Source: Polaribacter sp. (GTDB lineage: Bacteria > Bacteroidota > Bacteroidia > Flavobacteriales > Flavobacteriaceae). From it: 64,000 nt of DNA. Where the stretch lies: NCBI GenBank assembly GCA_023254055.1, contig JALQYN010000012.1, forward strand, positions 1 through 64,000, given 5' to 3'. A program made the position numbers and the translations under genes. The notes beneath the pieces were generated by a model. That model did no database searches, was not told the origin of the DNA, and worked only from the letters and a program-made list of their open reading frames with translations. Shown piece after piece: positions 10,135-20,904 of the stretch (positions are counted from its first letter, which is position 1; each line of letters opens with the position of its first letter).

Positions 10135-12327
10135 ATGGAAAGTATACAAAATATGAGCCGTAGAAATTTTGTGAAAGTTTTTGGCTTAGCTTCAGGAGGA
10201 TTAATTATCGGATGTCAATTTTCATCAGAAAAAAATATTGTAAGAATAGATGACGGGACTACTTTTGCGCCAAATTTATTTGTGCAACTAAAAAAAGATG
10301 GAAAATTAATTTTGGTGTGTTCTCGTTCTGAAATGGGACAAGGAATTAGAACTTCATTGACTTCTGCCATTGCAGATGAAATGGAAGCTGATTGGAACTA
10401 TGTATCTGTAGAACAAGCAACTGGTGATCAAAAGTTTGGAAATCAAAATACGGATGGCTCTCGAAGTGTAAGAACTATTTTAGAACCTATGCGTAAAATG
10501 GGTGCAACTGCAAAAGCACTATTAATTGCTGCTGCGGCAAAAAAATGGCAAGTTGCTGAAACAGACTGTAAAGCAGAAATGCACTATGTGATCAATAAAA
10601 ATAATGATAAAAAAATATTTTTTGGAGATCTAGTTGAAGATGCAATGAAAATGGATGTTCCCACAAACATCTCTTTAAAAGATAAGAAAGATTTCAATTA
10701 TATTGGAAAAACACTGGGAAGTGTTGATATTAAAGACTTCACACATGGTTCTGCTACTTACGGTTTAGATGCTCGCCTACCCAACATGAAATTTGCAGTC
10801 ATCGCTCGTTGTCCATCAACCTTTGGAACAGTAAAAAGTTTTGACAAAACTGCTACTCTTAAAATTGCAGGAGTAGAAAATGTAATTGAACTAGAACGTG
10901 TAAAAAAACCTTTCGGAATGCTAGGTGGAGTTGCAGTTATTGCATCCAATACTTGGTCTGCAATTCAAGGAAGAAATAATTTAGATATTCATTGGGATAA
11001 AGGATCAAATGGACAGTATGATAGTAAAAAATACATGCAAAAAATTACCAGTCGTGTACACAATAATGCTAAAGTTGCTCCACCTACAAAAGGCAATGTA
11101 AATACAGCCTTTTCAAAAGCTTCTCAAATTGTTGAAGCCACTTATCAATTACCTCATTTAGCTCACGCACCCATGGAAACACCTAATGCATTAGCTTGGG
11201 TACATGATGGAAAATGTGAGGTTTGGGCACCTTTACAAGACCCACAAACAGCAAGAGCTGATGCTGCTGCTTATTTAGGAATCGAAGTAAAAGATGTTAC
11301 TATCAATGTTACTTTTTTAGGAGGCGGATTTGGTAGAAAATCTAAACCTGACTTTGTCATTGAGGCTATTACGTTATCTAAAAAAATAAATGCACCCGTT
11401 CAGGTAGTATGGACACGTGAAGATGATATTCAACATGGCTATTATCACACCACAAACGCGCAATACTTAAAAGCATCCTTAGATAAAAATGGAGATGTAA
11501 CGGGCTGGCTGCATAGAACTGCTTTTCCAAGTATCAATTCTACTTTTATGCCAGGAGCAAATTATGCTGCAGGTTGGGAAATTGGACAAGGAATGAATAA
11601 CAATCCTTTTGACATACCAAATACTCGTTACGAAAATGCAAAAGCAGAACCTTTTGTAAGAATTGGTTGGTTGCGTTCTGTTTGCGCTATTTTTCATAGT
11701 TTCGGAATCAATTCTTTTATTGATGAATTAGCAGACAAAGCAAAAAAAGACCCATTACAATTCAAATTAAATTTAATTGGAAAGGATAGGATTAGAGAAG
11801 AAAAATCTCCGCATCCATTAAACACAAAACGTTTAAAAAACGTGATGAATATTGCTGCTAAGAAAGCAAACTGGGGAAGAGAACTACCGGAAGGACATGG
11901 ATTAGGAATTGCTTTTTATTACAGTTTTTACAGTTATGTTGCTACAGTTGTTGAAGTTTCTGTAATTAATAATAAATTAAAATTACATCATATTTGGACC
12001 GTTTTAGATTGTGGTATGGTTTTAAACAAAGACAATGTTTTAAATCAAATGGAAGGTGCATCTGTTTTTGGATCTTCAATTGCATTGTACGGAAAAATTA
12101 CCGCTAAAGATGGTGCTATTGAACAAAGTAATTTCCATGATTATAAAATGACAAGAATGAACGAAATTCCGCCAATTGACGTAACTCTTGTAGAAAGCGA
12201 TGAAGCTCCAACCGGAGTTGGTGAACCTGGTGTTCCACCTGTTGCTCCTGCAATTGCAAACGCAATTTTTAATGCTAGTGGGAAAAGATATCGCTCATTA
12301 CCATTATCCGATCACGGATTGGTATAG
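10135..12327 (+). CDS. Molybdopterin-binding large subunit of Mo-hydroxylase (IorB-like) with Tat-type N-terminus
   Basis: MSRRNFVKVFGLASGG twin-arginine; GGGFGRKSKPDFVIEA; GVGEPGVPPVAPAIANAIF. Confidence 0.93.
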   Translation: MESIQNMSRRNFVKVFGLASGGLIIGCQFSSEKNIVRIDDGTTFAPNLFVQLKKDGKLILVCSRSEMGQGIRTSLTSAIADEMEADWNYVSVEQATGDQKFGNQNTDGSRSVRTILEPMRKMGATAKALLIAAAAKKWQVAETDCKAEMHYVINKNNDKKIFFGDLVEDAMKMDVPTNISLKDKKDFNYIGKTLGSVDIKDFTHGSATYGLDARLPNMKFAVIARCPSTFGTVKSFDKTATLKIAGVENVIELERVKKPFGMLGGVAVIASNTWSAIQGRNNLDIHWDKGSNGQYDSKKYMQKITSRVHNNAKVAPPTKGNVNTAFSKASQIVEATYQLPHLAHAPMETPNALAWVHDGKCEVWAPLQDPQTARADAAAYLGIEVKDVTINVTFLGGGFGRKSKPDFVIEAITLSKKINAPVQVVWTREDDIQHGYYHTTNAQYLKASLDKNGDVTGWLHRTAFPSINSTFMPGANYAAGWEIGQGMNNNPFDIPNTRYENAKAEPFVRIGWLRSVCAIFHSFGINSFIDELADKAKKDPLQFKLNLIGKDRIREEKSPHPLNTKRLKNVMNIAAKKANWGRELPEGHGLGIAFYYSFYSYVATVVEVSVINNKLKLHHIWTVLDCGMVLNKDNVLNQMEGASVFGSSIALYGKITAKDGAIEQSNFHDYKMTRMNEIPPIDVTLVESDEAPTGVGEPGVPPVAPAIANAIFNASGKRYRSLPLSDHGLV

Positions 12328-12340
12328 ATTATTAAATTAA

Positions 12341-12369
12341 AATTCCCGCGCTTTGCGGGAATCTTTTTT
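12341..12369 (+). terminator. Rho-independent terminator-like hairpin
   Basis: ATTCCCGCGCTTTGCGGGAATCTTTTTT. Confidence 0.7.
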
Positions 12370-12999
12370 ATGATTAAAAATAAAACTATTCTTATCATTT
12401 TAGCTGGTGGAAAATCATCACGTATGGGTTTTCCTAAAGGCTTATTGAAGCACTCTTCTACTTTTTGGATCTTATCACAAATAGAAAACTATATTGGACA
12501 AGAAGTGTATATTGGATTAGGCTTTGATTATCAACGTTATTTTGAAGCAATTCCTTGGCTAAATGAAGCCCTCGAAAAACCGATATCTTACAAAGGAAAA
12601 AAAATCAGAGTAGCACTCAACCAAACACCTGAATTTGGTTTATTTTCTACCATACAAAATGTATTAAGCATCCTAAATCTTGAAGAAAGAAATAACACTG
12701 TTTTGATACTTCCAATCGACGTACCATTATTAAATGCAAAAGGACAAGAAAAACTAGTTTTTGATGAGCAACTCATTTCAATCCCAACTTACAATAACAA
12801 AAAGGGGCATCCTGTTAAATTAACTTCAAAATTTTGGAAATTACTTTTAAATCTGAATTTAAGCGATAAAGACTCTAGATTAGATGTACAAATCAAAAAA
12901 AGAAATGCATCAGAAATTTCGTTAGTTGAAATAAATGATGCATCTATTGTAAAGAATTTAAACACGCCAAATGATTGGCAAGAGTTTATCGATTCTTAA
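12370..12999 (+). CDS. NTP transferase, MobA/MocA-like (molybdenum cofactor nucleotidyltransferase)
   Basis: IILAGGKSSRMGFPKGLL motif; downstream of Mo-hydroxylase genes. Confidence 0.82.
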   Translation: MIKNKTILIILAGGKSSRMGFPKGLLKHSSTFWILSQIENYIGQEVYIGLGFDYQRYFEAIPWLNEALEKPISYKGKKIRVALNQTPEFGLFSTIQNVLSILNLEERNNTVLILPIDVPLLNAKGQEKLVFDEQLISIPTYNNKKGHPVKLTSKFWKLLLNLNLSDKDSRLDVQIKKRNASEISLVEINDASIVKNLNTPNDWQEFIDS

Positions 13000-14624
13000 A
13001 ATTTATATTCTGATAATGATTTTGTAAAATCTTCAGGATTTGCTGCTAGATGATAGCGTGGGTCGTCAATAGCTTCTTCAATAATTCCTGCAAATATTGG
13101 ACTCGATTTATACAATAAGATTTTACAATCTTCACTTAGATGTTTTAATATAATTGATTTTCCTTCTGCTTGATATTTTTCAACCAATGCAAAAATAGCT
13201 TCAATTGCAGAATGATCACTAACTCTTGCTTCTATAAAATCAATTTCTACATGTTGTGGATCATTTTTAACATCAAATTTTTCATTAAAAGCAGAGATGC
13301 TACCAAAAAATAATGGCCCCCAAATTTCATAAATTTTAGTACCGTCTTCTTTAAAACGTTTTCTTGCTCTAATTCGTTTTGCATTTTCCCAAGAAAACAC
13401 CAATGCACTCACAACAACTCCCGCTAAAACCGCAATAGCTAAATCAAAAAGAACTGTTAATCCAGAAACCAATACCAAAACAAAAACATCTGTTCTTGGT
13501 ATTTTGTTTAAAATTCTAAAGCTAGACCAAGCAAAGGTTCCGATAACCACCATAAACATAACTCCCACCAACGCTGCAATTGGAACTTGTTCTATATAAG
13601 AGGATGCAAAAACAATAAATATCAATAAAAATACAGCCGCCGTAATTCCAGATAATCTACCTCTTCCACCACCTTTTATATTGATAATAGATTGTCCAAT
13701 CATTGCACAACCTCCCATTCCACCAAACAAGCCAGTAATTATATTTGCACTTCCTTGCGCAACACATTCTTTATTAGAATTTCCTCTAGTTTCGGTTAAA
13801 TCATCAATTAAGTTTAAGGTCATTAAAGATTCTATCAATCCGATTGCTGCTAAAATCAATGCATATGGAAAAATAAATTGTAATGTTTTAAAATTCATTG
13901 GAATGTTTGAAAACGTTTCTAAATGTAGTGTTGGCAATCCACCTTTTAAACCTTCTCCTCCTCCATCTCTAATAAATGAACCAACGGTAGCTACATCTAA
14001 ATTTGAGAAAATAACAATTCCTGTTACCACTAATATTCCGATTAAAGCTTCTGGTAATTTTTTGGTTGCTTTGAGTTTTGGCAATCCCCACATAATAAGC
14101 ATGGTTAATAAAACCAACCCTATCATATACCATAAACCATTACCTTCTAACCATACTTTTTCACCATTTACATTAGTTTTAAACATCCCTAATTGAGATA
14201 AGAAAATAACGATAGCCAATCCGTTTACAAAACCCATCATCACAGGATGTGGAATCAATCGAACAAACTTTCCTAATTTAAAAACACCTGCTAAAATTTG
14301 AATGAATCCCATTAAAATTACTGTTGCAAATAAGTAGTACAAACCAAGATTTTCATCAGGATTCCCCATAGCATTCCCTTCACTTACTAAAGAAACCATC
14401 ACAACCGCTAAAGCACCTGTTGCTCCTGAAATCATTCCTGGCCTACCTCCAAAAATAGAAGTAATGAAACCAATCATAAATGCTGCATATAATCCCACCA
14501 AAGGATCTACTCCTGCAACAAAAGCAAAGGCAACAGCTTCTGGGACCAAAGCCAATGCAACTGTAATTCCTGACAAGACATCATTCTTTACATTTTTAAC
14601 TCTCTTTCTTATAAATTCTGTCAT
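12996..14624 (-). CDS. SulP family anion/sulfate transporter with STAS domain
   Basis: NDVLSGITVALALVPEAVAFAFVAGVDPLVGLYAAF; C-terminal STAS-like region. Confidence 0.92.
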   Translation of the reverse strand: MTEFIRKRVKNVKNDVLSGITVALALVPEAVAFAFVAGVDPLVGLYAAFMIGFITSIFGGRPGMISGATGALAVVMVSLVSEGNAMGNPDENLGLYYLFATVILMGFIQILAGVFKLGKFVRLIPHPVMMGFVNGLAIVIFLSQLGMFKTNVNGEKVWLEGNGLWYMIGLVLLTMLIMWGLPKLKATKKLPEALIGILVVTGIVIFSNLDVATVGSFIRDGGGEGLKGGLPTLHLETFSNIPMNFKTLQFIFPYALILAAIGLIESLMTLNLIDDLTETRGNSNKECVAQGSANIITGLFGGMGGCAMIGQSIINIKGGGRGRLSGITAAVFLLIFIVFASSYIEQVPIAALVGVMFMVVIGTFAWSSFRILNKIPRTDVFVLVLVSGLTVLFDLAIAVLAGVVVSALVFSWENAKRIRARKRFKEDGTKIYEIWGPLFFGSISAFNEKFDVKNDPQHVEIDFIEARVSDHSAIEAIFALVEKYQAEGKSIILKHLSEDCKILLYKSSPIFAGIIEEAIDDPRYHLAANPEDFTKSLSEYKF

Positions 14625-14672
14625 GATTTCATGCTATTATTGAAGTCGGCAAATATAGGTTTTATTTTAAAC

Positions 14673-15272
14673 TTATAATTGCTTGTATGCATCTATAACC
14701 AACTTAATGTTTGCATAAGTATTCTGCAATGCTTCGTTGACTTTAGCTTCATTTTTAAATTCCACTTTGGTAATACCTTCTTCTAATTGTGGAATTAATC
14801 TTTCTTGAAAATTTGTTGTCATTAAAAACCAATGTGTGATTTTTAGTTGTTGAATATTATTCATAAAAAACAAATGATAGGTAGTAATTAAAGGTTGCAC
14901 TAAAGCCAACTCTTTTACACCGCATTCTTCTTCAACTTCTCTTACTGCAGTTTGTTCAATTGTCTCTCCTTTTTCAATTCTTCCTTTAGGCAAATCCCAA
15001 GTATCTAGACGATAAATAAAAAGGATTTCTTTATTTTTATTTAAAACCAAACCACCACCTGCTGAAACCACTTTGAAATTTTTTTTGAAAGTTTTCCAAT
15101 CTTTTTCAAGGTTCGCACAAAATAAATTTACGCCTTTGGTTTTGCTTTTTTTAAGTTTATGCAAGATTTCATCTACTACAACATCCTTAAAAATATAAAC
15201 ACGATAATTATTGTCTTTTTTTAATGAATCTGTTAAAATAATTGGCTTATCATTTACAAAAACTTTATACAT
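14673..15272 (-). CDS. NUDIX hydrolase
   Basis: LPKGRIEKGETIEQTAVREVEEECGV Nudix box. Confidence 0.92.
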   Translation of the reverse strand: MYKVFVNDKPIILTDSLKKDNNYRVYIFKDVVVDEILHKLKKSKTKGVNLFCANLEKDWKTFKKNFKVVSAGGGLVLNKNKEILFIYRLDTWDLPKGRIEKGETIEQTAVREVEEECGVKELALVQPLITTYHLFFMNNIQQLKITHWFLMTTNFQERLIPQLEEGITKVEFKNEAKVNEALQNTYANIKLVIDAYKQL

Positions 15273-15279
15273 TTGTGAT

Positions 15280-15921
15280 ATGATTTTAAACAAAGATACA
15301 GCAAAAAAAACAGCTGAGTTTTTATTGCAAATAAAAGCTATAAAGTTAAGTCCTTCAGAGCCATTTAATTGGGCTTCAGGTTGGAAATCTCCAATTTATT
15401 GTGACAACAGAATTACTTTATCTTTTCCTTCTGTTAGAAATTTCCTAAAAGAAGAAATCGCAAAATTAGTTGAGCTAAAACACGGAAAACCTGATGCTAT
15501 AGCTGGTGTAGCTACTGGAGCTATTGCAATTGGAGTTTTGGTTGCGCAAGAATTAGGTGTTCCGTTTGTATATGTTAGACCCGAAGCAAAAAAACACGGT
15601 CGCAAAAATCAGATCGAAGGTCATTTAGAAAAAGGACAGAATGTTGTTGTAATTGAAGATTTAATTAGCACCGGAAAAAGTAGTTTACTTGCTGTGGAAG
15701 CTTTAAAGGAAGCCGATGCAAATGTTAAAGGAATGATTGCGATTTTTACTTATGGATTTGAAGTTGCCGAAAACAATTTTAAAGAGAGTAATGTAGAACT
15801 AACTACCTTAAGTGATTATGAATATTTGTTAGAACAGGCTTTAGACAGCAATTATATTTCAGACAAAGAATTAAACACACTACAAGATTGGAGAAAAAAT
15901 CCTAGTAGCTGGAATCAATAA
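15280..15921 (+). CDS. pyrE: Orotate phosphoribosyltransferase
   Basis: ASGWKSPIYCDNR, VVVIEDLISTGKSSL PRPP motif. Confidence 0.95.
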   Translation: MILNKDTAKKTAEFLLQIKAIKLSPSEPFNWASGWKSPIYCDNRITLSFPSVRNFLKEEIAKLVELKHGKPDAIAGVATGAIAIGVLVAQELGVPFVYVRPEAKKHGRKNQIEGHLEKGQNVVVIEDLISTGKSSLLAVEALKEADANVKGMIAIFTYGFEVAENNFKESNVELTTLSDYEYLLEQALDSNYISDKELNTLQDWRKNPSSWNQ

Positions 15922-15927
15922 AAAACT

Positions 15928-16317
15928 ATGAATTTAGAAAGCACAAAAGTTACCGTTGCAAGATCTTCAAAAGAAGTTTTTGAATTTTTAATCAACCTTC
16001 AAAATTTTGAAAAATTAATGCCAGAAAATACTCAAAAATTCGAAGTTGATGGTGATTCGTTTTTATTTGCTTTAAAAGGAATGCCAGAAATAAGATTGAT
16101 TTTAAAAGAGAAAACTGCTTTTTCAAATATAACTTTAGGTGCTGCAAGCAGTAAATTACCATTTACTTTATCAGGAAATATTAGTGAAATTAGTGACACT
16201 CAGTGTGAAGTTCAATTAATTTTTAATGGCGATTTCAATCCAATGATGGCCATGATGGTGAAAAATCCACTCACAAAATTTATTGAAGTGTTGGCTGAAA
16301 ATATTTCTAAAATTTAA
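15928..16317 (+). CDS. SRPBCC (START-like) family protein
   Basis: Size and fold pattern; downstream of pyrE. Confidence 0.65.
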   Translation: MNLESTKVTVARSSKEVFEFLINLQNFEKLMPENTQKFEVDGDSFLFALKGMPEIRLILKEKTAFSNITLGAASSKLPFTLSGNISEISDTQCEVQLIFNGDFNPMMAMMVKNPLTKFIEVLAENISKI

Positions 16318-17042
16318 GCAAAAGAAATTTCTTTTACTCCAAACTCTTTAATTGCATCATTTTCCAATTCTATTTGCAACTTCCCAACAGAAGAAACACC
16401 AATAATTTTTCCCATAAACAGTGAGCCATTACTATTTTTAAACATAGTTGGGGTGTTTTTTTTATACAAATATTTTAAATAATTTTTCTTTAAAACATTC
16501 GTAGATGCATTGGTTATATATGAAATCTGAATTTTTAATTCAGAAATTAATTCACTTAACAAAGTATCTAAATTTACTTCATAGTTTAGTTCATTAACAA
16601 TCGAAGTTGCATTTAAATTATGTGAAAAAACCGTTTGATTTACATTCAGTCCAATCCCAATAAATGAATGTTTAATTTCTTCTTTTAGCATGACATTTTC
16701 TACCAAAATTCCACATATTTTTTTATTTGATGACAAAATGTCGTTTGGCCATTTAACCGCTAATCTTGGCAACTTATGTGCTTTTAATACATTCAGAATT
16801 GCAATAGAAACTGCATAATTAATTAAAACTTGATGACTTATCGGCAAAGAGTTAAATTGAACAAACACACTACACAACAAGTTTTTATTGGGCTCAGAAA
16901 CCCATTTAGTTCCCATTTGACCTCTACCATTCGTTTGCTCTTTAGTTACTGCAATTGTAAAGTTTTCTAACAAGGAAGTATGTGTCATTTCTTTTAAAAA
17001 AGAATTGGTAGAATCGATGGCATTAAGTTTGATTATCTTCAT
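16314..17042 (-). CDS. birA: Biotin--[acetyl-CoA-carboxylase] ligase (catalytic domain only)
   Basis: TNGRGQMGTKWVSEPNKNLLCSV, KWPNDIL, CGILVEN. Confidence 0.92.
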   Translation of the reverse strand: MKIIKLNAIDSTNSFLKEMTHTSLLENFTIAVTKEQTNGRGQMGTKWVSEPNKNLLCSVFVQFNSLPISHQVLINYAVSIAILNVLKAHKLPRLAVKWPNDILSSNKKICGILVENVMLKEEIKHSFIGIGLNVNQTVFSHNLNATSIVNELNYEVNLDTLLSELISELKIQISYITNASTNVLKKNYLKYLYKKNTPTMFKNSNGSLFMGKIIGVSSVGKLQIELENDAIKEFGVKEISFA

Positions 17043-17129
17043 TTGTTAAAAATTCTACAAACATGTAGATGATAGCGCAAAATAATCATAAAAAAACAAT
17101 AACTTTGTTTTAAATATTAAAGAATTTTA

Positions 17130-17501
17130 ATGACCATAAAAAAAATAAACACTGACGATTTAATTGCTGAAATAATTAAAGGAATTGATGATGTAAAAGG
17201 AGAAGATGTTCAACTATTAGATTTAAGAGAAATTGAAAACACAGTTTGCGATTATTTTATTGTTTGTTCAGGAGGTTCTAACACGCAAGTAAAAGCCATT
17301 TCTGGTTCAATTCAAAAAGTTGTTAGCAAAAGTTTAAAAGACAAACCTTGGCATATAGAGGGGGAAATAAACTCAGAATGGATTTTAATGGATTATGTGA
17401 ATGTTGTAGTTCATGTATTTCAAAAACACATCAGAGAGTTTTATGATATAGAAAGTCTTTGGGGCGATGCTAAAATAACAACAATTAGCCCTTCAAATTA
17501 A
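17130..17501 (+). CDS. rsfS: Ribosome silencing factor
   Basis: DYFIVCSGGSNTQVKAI...WILMDYVNVVVHVF. Confidence 0.94.
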   Translation: MTIKKINTDDLIAEIIKGIDDVKGEDVQLLDLREIENTVCDYFIVCSGGSNTQVKAISGSIQKVVSKSLKDKPWHIEGEINSEWILMDYVNVVVHVFQKHIREFYDIESLWGDAKITTISPSN

Positions 17502-17525
17502 TTAATTAGTACAGAAATTTAATTC

Positions 17526-19484
17526 ATGAGTGATTCTAAAAATAATAAAAAAAACATGCCCAAATTTAACTTTTATTGGGTGTACGGGGCAATATTTGTA
17601 CTTCTAATTGCATTCCAGTTTTTAAATTCTGGTGATGTCTCTTCTAGAAATATTTCTTCAAATAAATTTTCAGAAATATTAAGAAGTAATGATATTAAAG
17701 AAATTGTTATTGTTAACAGAAGTAATGCACAGATCTACCTTACAGACAAAGCTTTAGATACTGACGCGTATAAGAAATACAAAAAAACAAATGTTTTTAA
17801 TCAAAAAACACCTGTGTTTTCATATGATTTTGGAGATTTACAAAACTTTGAAAATCAACTTACAGAAGCAAGAAAAACGTACAATTTAGATTTTGATCAG
17901 AAACACATAGAGCAAACAAGTTTTATGGATCAAGTTTTTGCATTCTTACCATTTATTATCTTAATCGCTATTTGGCTTTTCTTCATGAGAAGAATGTCTG
18001 GTGGTGGAGCTGGCGGCGGAGGTGGCGGTCAAATATTTAATATTGGAAAATCGAAAGCTAAACTTTTTGATAAAGACACTAAAGTTAAAACAACTTTTAA
18101 AGATGTAGCCGGTTTAGAAGGCGCTAAAGAAGAAGTACAAGAAATTGTAGACTTCTTAAAAAACCCAGGAAAATATACTGCCTTAGGAGGTAAAATCCCA
18201 AAAGGCGCATTGTTAGTTGGATCTCCAGGAACAGGAAAAACATTATTAGCAAAAGCTGTAGCTGGTGAAGCTGGTGTACCATTTTTCTCTTTATCGGGTT
18301 CAGATTTTGTAGAGATGTTTGTTGGAGTAGGTGCTTCTCGTGTTAGGGATTTATTTAAACAAGCAGCTCAAAAATCTCCATCAATTATTTTTATTGATGA
18401 AATCGATGCAATTGGTAGAGCTCGTGGAAAGAATAGCATGACTGGTGGAAATGACGAACGTGAAAATACTTTAAATCAACTACTTACAGAAATGGATGGT
18501 TTCGGTACAGACACAAATGTAATTGTTCTTGCGGCAACAAACCGTGCTGATGTTTTAGACAAAGCGTTGATGCGTGCTGGTCGTTTTGATAGACAAATTT
18601 ATGTTGATTTACCTGACATTAATGAGCGTCAAGCCATTTTTGAAGTTCACATAAAACCATTAAAGTTAGCAGATAATGTTAATATTGAATTCTTAGCACA
18701 ACAAACTCCTGGTTTTTCTGGAGCAGATATAGCTAACATGTGTAATGAAGCTGCATTAATTGCTGCAAGAACAGATAAAAAAGCAATCGAGCATCAAGAT
18801 TTCTTAGATGCAGTTGATAGAATTGTTGGCGGATTAGAAAAGAAAAATAAAGTAATCACACCAAAAGAAAAGAAAGCTATTGCATACCACGAAGCGGGAC
18901 ATGCAACAGTTAGTTGGATGTTAGAACACGCAGCTCCGTTAGTTAAAGTTACAATTGTACCTAGAGGGCAGTCGTTAGGAGCAGCATGGTATTTACCAGC
19001 TGAGAGGATGATTGTTCAAACAGAGCAAATGCTTGATGAAATGTGTGCAACCTTAGGAGGAAGAGCTGCTGAAAAAATTATTTTTGATAAGATTTCAACT
19101 GGAGCCTTAAGTGATTTAGAAAAAGTAACTAAACAAGCTAGAGCCATGGTTACTGTTTATGGATTAAATGAAGAAGTAGGAAATATTACTTATTACGACT
19201 CTTCAGGTAATGATGCCTTTGTAAAACCTTATAGCGAAGAAACTGCCAAAACTATTGATAAAGAAATTTCTAAAATGATTGAAGCTCAATATCAAAGAGC
19301 CATAAAATTATTAGAAGCAAATAAAGAAAAATTAACAACTCTTGCAGAATTATTATTAGAAAAAGAAGTTATCTTTAAAGATGATTTAATGAAGATATTC
19401 GGAAAAAGGCCCTTTGACGAAGAAGAAATTATAAGAAAAGAAATAGTTATTGACGCAGAAAAAAAAGAGGACAAAGAAGAATAA
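17526..19484 (+). CDS. ftsH: ATP-dependent zinc metalloprotease FtsH
   Basis: [20 protein letters not shown]+ SRH, HEAGH. Confidence 0.98.
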   Translation: MSDSKNNKKNMPKFNFYWVYGAIFVLLIAFQFLNSGDVSSRNISSNKFSEILRSNDIKEIVIVNRSNAQIYLTDKALDTDAYKKYKKTNVFNQKTPVFSYDFGDLQNFENQLTEARKTYNLDFDQKHIEQTSFMDQVFAFLPFIILIAIWLFFMRRMSGGGAGGGGGGQIFNIGKSKAKLFDKDTKVKTTFKDVAGLEGAKEEVQEIVDFLKNPGKYTALGGKIPKGALLVGSPGTGKTLLAKAVAGEAGVPFFSLSGSDFVEMFVGVGASRVRDLFKQAAQKSPSIIFIDEIDAIGRARGKNSMTGGNDERENTLNQLLTEMDGFGTDTNVIVLAATNRADVLDKALMRAGRFDRQIYVDLPDINERQAIFEVHIKPLKLADNVNIEFLAQQTPGFSGADIANMCNEAALIAARTDKKAIEHQDFLDAVDRIVGGLEKKNKVITPKEKKAIAYHEAGHATVSWMLEHAAPLVKVTIVPRGQSLGAAWYLPAERMIVQTEQMLDEMCATLGGRAAEKIIFDKISTGALSDLEKVTKQARAMVTVYGLNEEVGNITYYDSSGNDAFVKPYSEETAKTIDKEISKMIEAQYQRAIKLLEANKEKLTTLAELLLEKEVIFKDDLMKIFGKRPFDEEEIIRKEIVIDAEKKEDKEE

Positions 19485-19499
19485 TCTTATTTTTATAAA

Positions 19500-20090
19500 A
19501 TGAGTTTTTTAAAAAAGATATTCAAATTTACTAAAGAATCATCTGATGAGAAATCGGCCAAACAACAAGAGGTCAATTTATCTTTAGATGATTCTTTTGT
19601 ACACTATTTTTTAGAAAAAGGTGGTAAATTTTTGTATTGTACTAAAAAAGAAGAAATTGAATATCATTTAAAAAATATTATAAAAGAAAATGATTGGAAA
19701 GAATTAGTTTGTTTAGATGAAAAACTAAGTAAATTATCTAAAAAAATAGATGTCTCTTTTAAATCTGACATCAATTACACTGCTCCTTTTTTTACAACGT
19801 GTGAACATTTAATTTCAGACAATGGCGATATTCTTTTTTCTTCAAACCAACTACGAAGCAAAAAACTTGCATCGCTCTCTGAAAACTTTATTGTATATGC
19901 TACTACAAGTCAATTGGTTAAGAATACAGGGGAAGGTTTAACAGGAATTAAAACCAATTTTAAAGATAATATTCCAACAAATATTAGTTCCATTAAAAAT
20001 TATTCTTTGCAAAAAAAGGAGGATAATTTCTTGATTTACGGAAACAATAACTCAAAAAACTTATATTTGCTGCTGTTCGAAGATTTATAA
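19500..20090 (+). CDS. LUD domain-containing protein (LutC/YkgG-like)
   Basis: HLISDNGDILFSSNQLRSKKLASLSENFIVYATTSQLV. Confidence 0.75.
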   Translation: MSFLKKIFKFTKESSDEKSAKQQEVNLSLDDSFVHYFLEKGGKFLYCTKKEEIEYHLKNIIKENDWKELVCLDEKLSKLSKKIDVSFKSDINYTAPFFTTCEHLISDNGDILFSSNQLRSKKLASLSENFIVYATTSQLVKNTGEGLTGIKTNFKDNIPTNISSIKNYSLQKKEDNFLIYGNNNSKNLYLLLFEDL

Positions 20091-20091
20091 T

Positions 20092-20892
20092 ATGCGCAAC
20101 TTAATAACCAGATCTATTTCTGGAATTGTTTATGTAACTCTTTTCTTATTTGCAATTCTTTATGACGCAAAAAGTTATATAGCCTTAACAGCTATTTTTG
20201 CGATAATTTGTATTTGGGAATTTTCTAAACTCATAAATTCTAAAAATATAATCCCCTATCTGTTATTAGGTGGAATGTTGTATTTTTTTATAAACCCGAT
20301 TGAAGGTTATTCATCACTAACAAGCTTAATCACAACCTTAATCGGTTTGCTCATATTGATCTATTACCTCTTTAGTTCTAAAAAAATTGAATCTGACACC
20401 ATATTACAAAGACTGCTTTTACAACTTATTTATCTTGTTTTACCTTTTTATTTTTTAATATCAATACCTTTTATTTTTGGAACATATCAACCAGAAATTC
20501 TAATATGTATTTTAATTTTTATTTGGGTGAACGACAGTTTTGCTTATTTAGTAGGTAAGAATTTTGGCAAAACCAAGTTGTTTGAAAGCGTTTCTCCTAA
20601 AAAAACAATTGAAGGATTTTTGGGTGGATTAATTTTTTCACTAGTTGCAGCATTTTTTATCTCATATCAACATGATAACCCTAGAATTACTTTAATAGAT
20701 TGGATGATTATTGCAGCTATTTTATCTATTTTAGGTACTATTGGTGATTTAATCGAATCAAAATTTAAAAGACAAGCAAACAGTAAAGATAGCGGGAATA
20801 TTATGCCAGGACATGGCGGAATGTTAGACAGATTAGATAGTTTGTTTTTCGCTGCTCCATTTGTATATTTGTACTTATACTTCATCATTTAA
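20092..20892 (+). CDS. cdsA: Phosphatidate cytidylyltransferase
   Basis: SPKKTIEGFLGG ... GDLIESKFKRQANSKDSGNIMPGHGGMLDRLDS signature. Confidence 0.95.
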   Translation: MRNLITRSISGIVYVTLFLFAILYDAKSYIALTAIFAIICIWEFSKLINSKNIIPYLLLGGMLYFFINPIEGYSSLTSLITTLIGLLILIYYLFSSKKIESDTILQRLLLQLIYLVLPFYFLISIPFIFGTYQPEILICILIFIWVNDSFAYLVGKNFGKTKLFESVSPKKTIEGFLGGLIFSLVAAFFISYQHDNPRITLIDWMIIAAILSILGTIGDLIESKFKRQANSKDSGNIMPGHGGMLDRLDSLFFAAPFVYLYLYFII

Positions 20893-20904
20893 AATTGAAC
20901 TTTT

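Noticed and set aside
13681-14196. 171-aa + strand ORF
   Set aside because: Antisense to the SulP transporter; low-complexity hydrophobic composition typical of reverse-frame artefacts.
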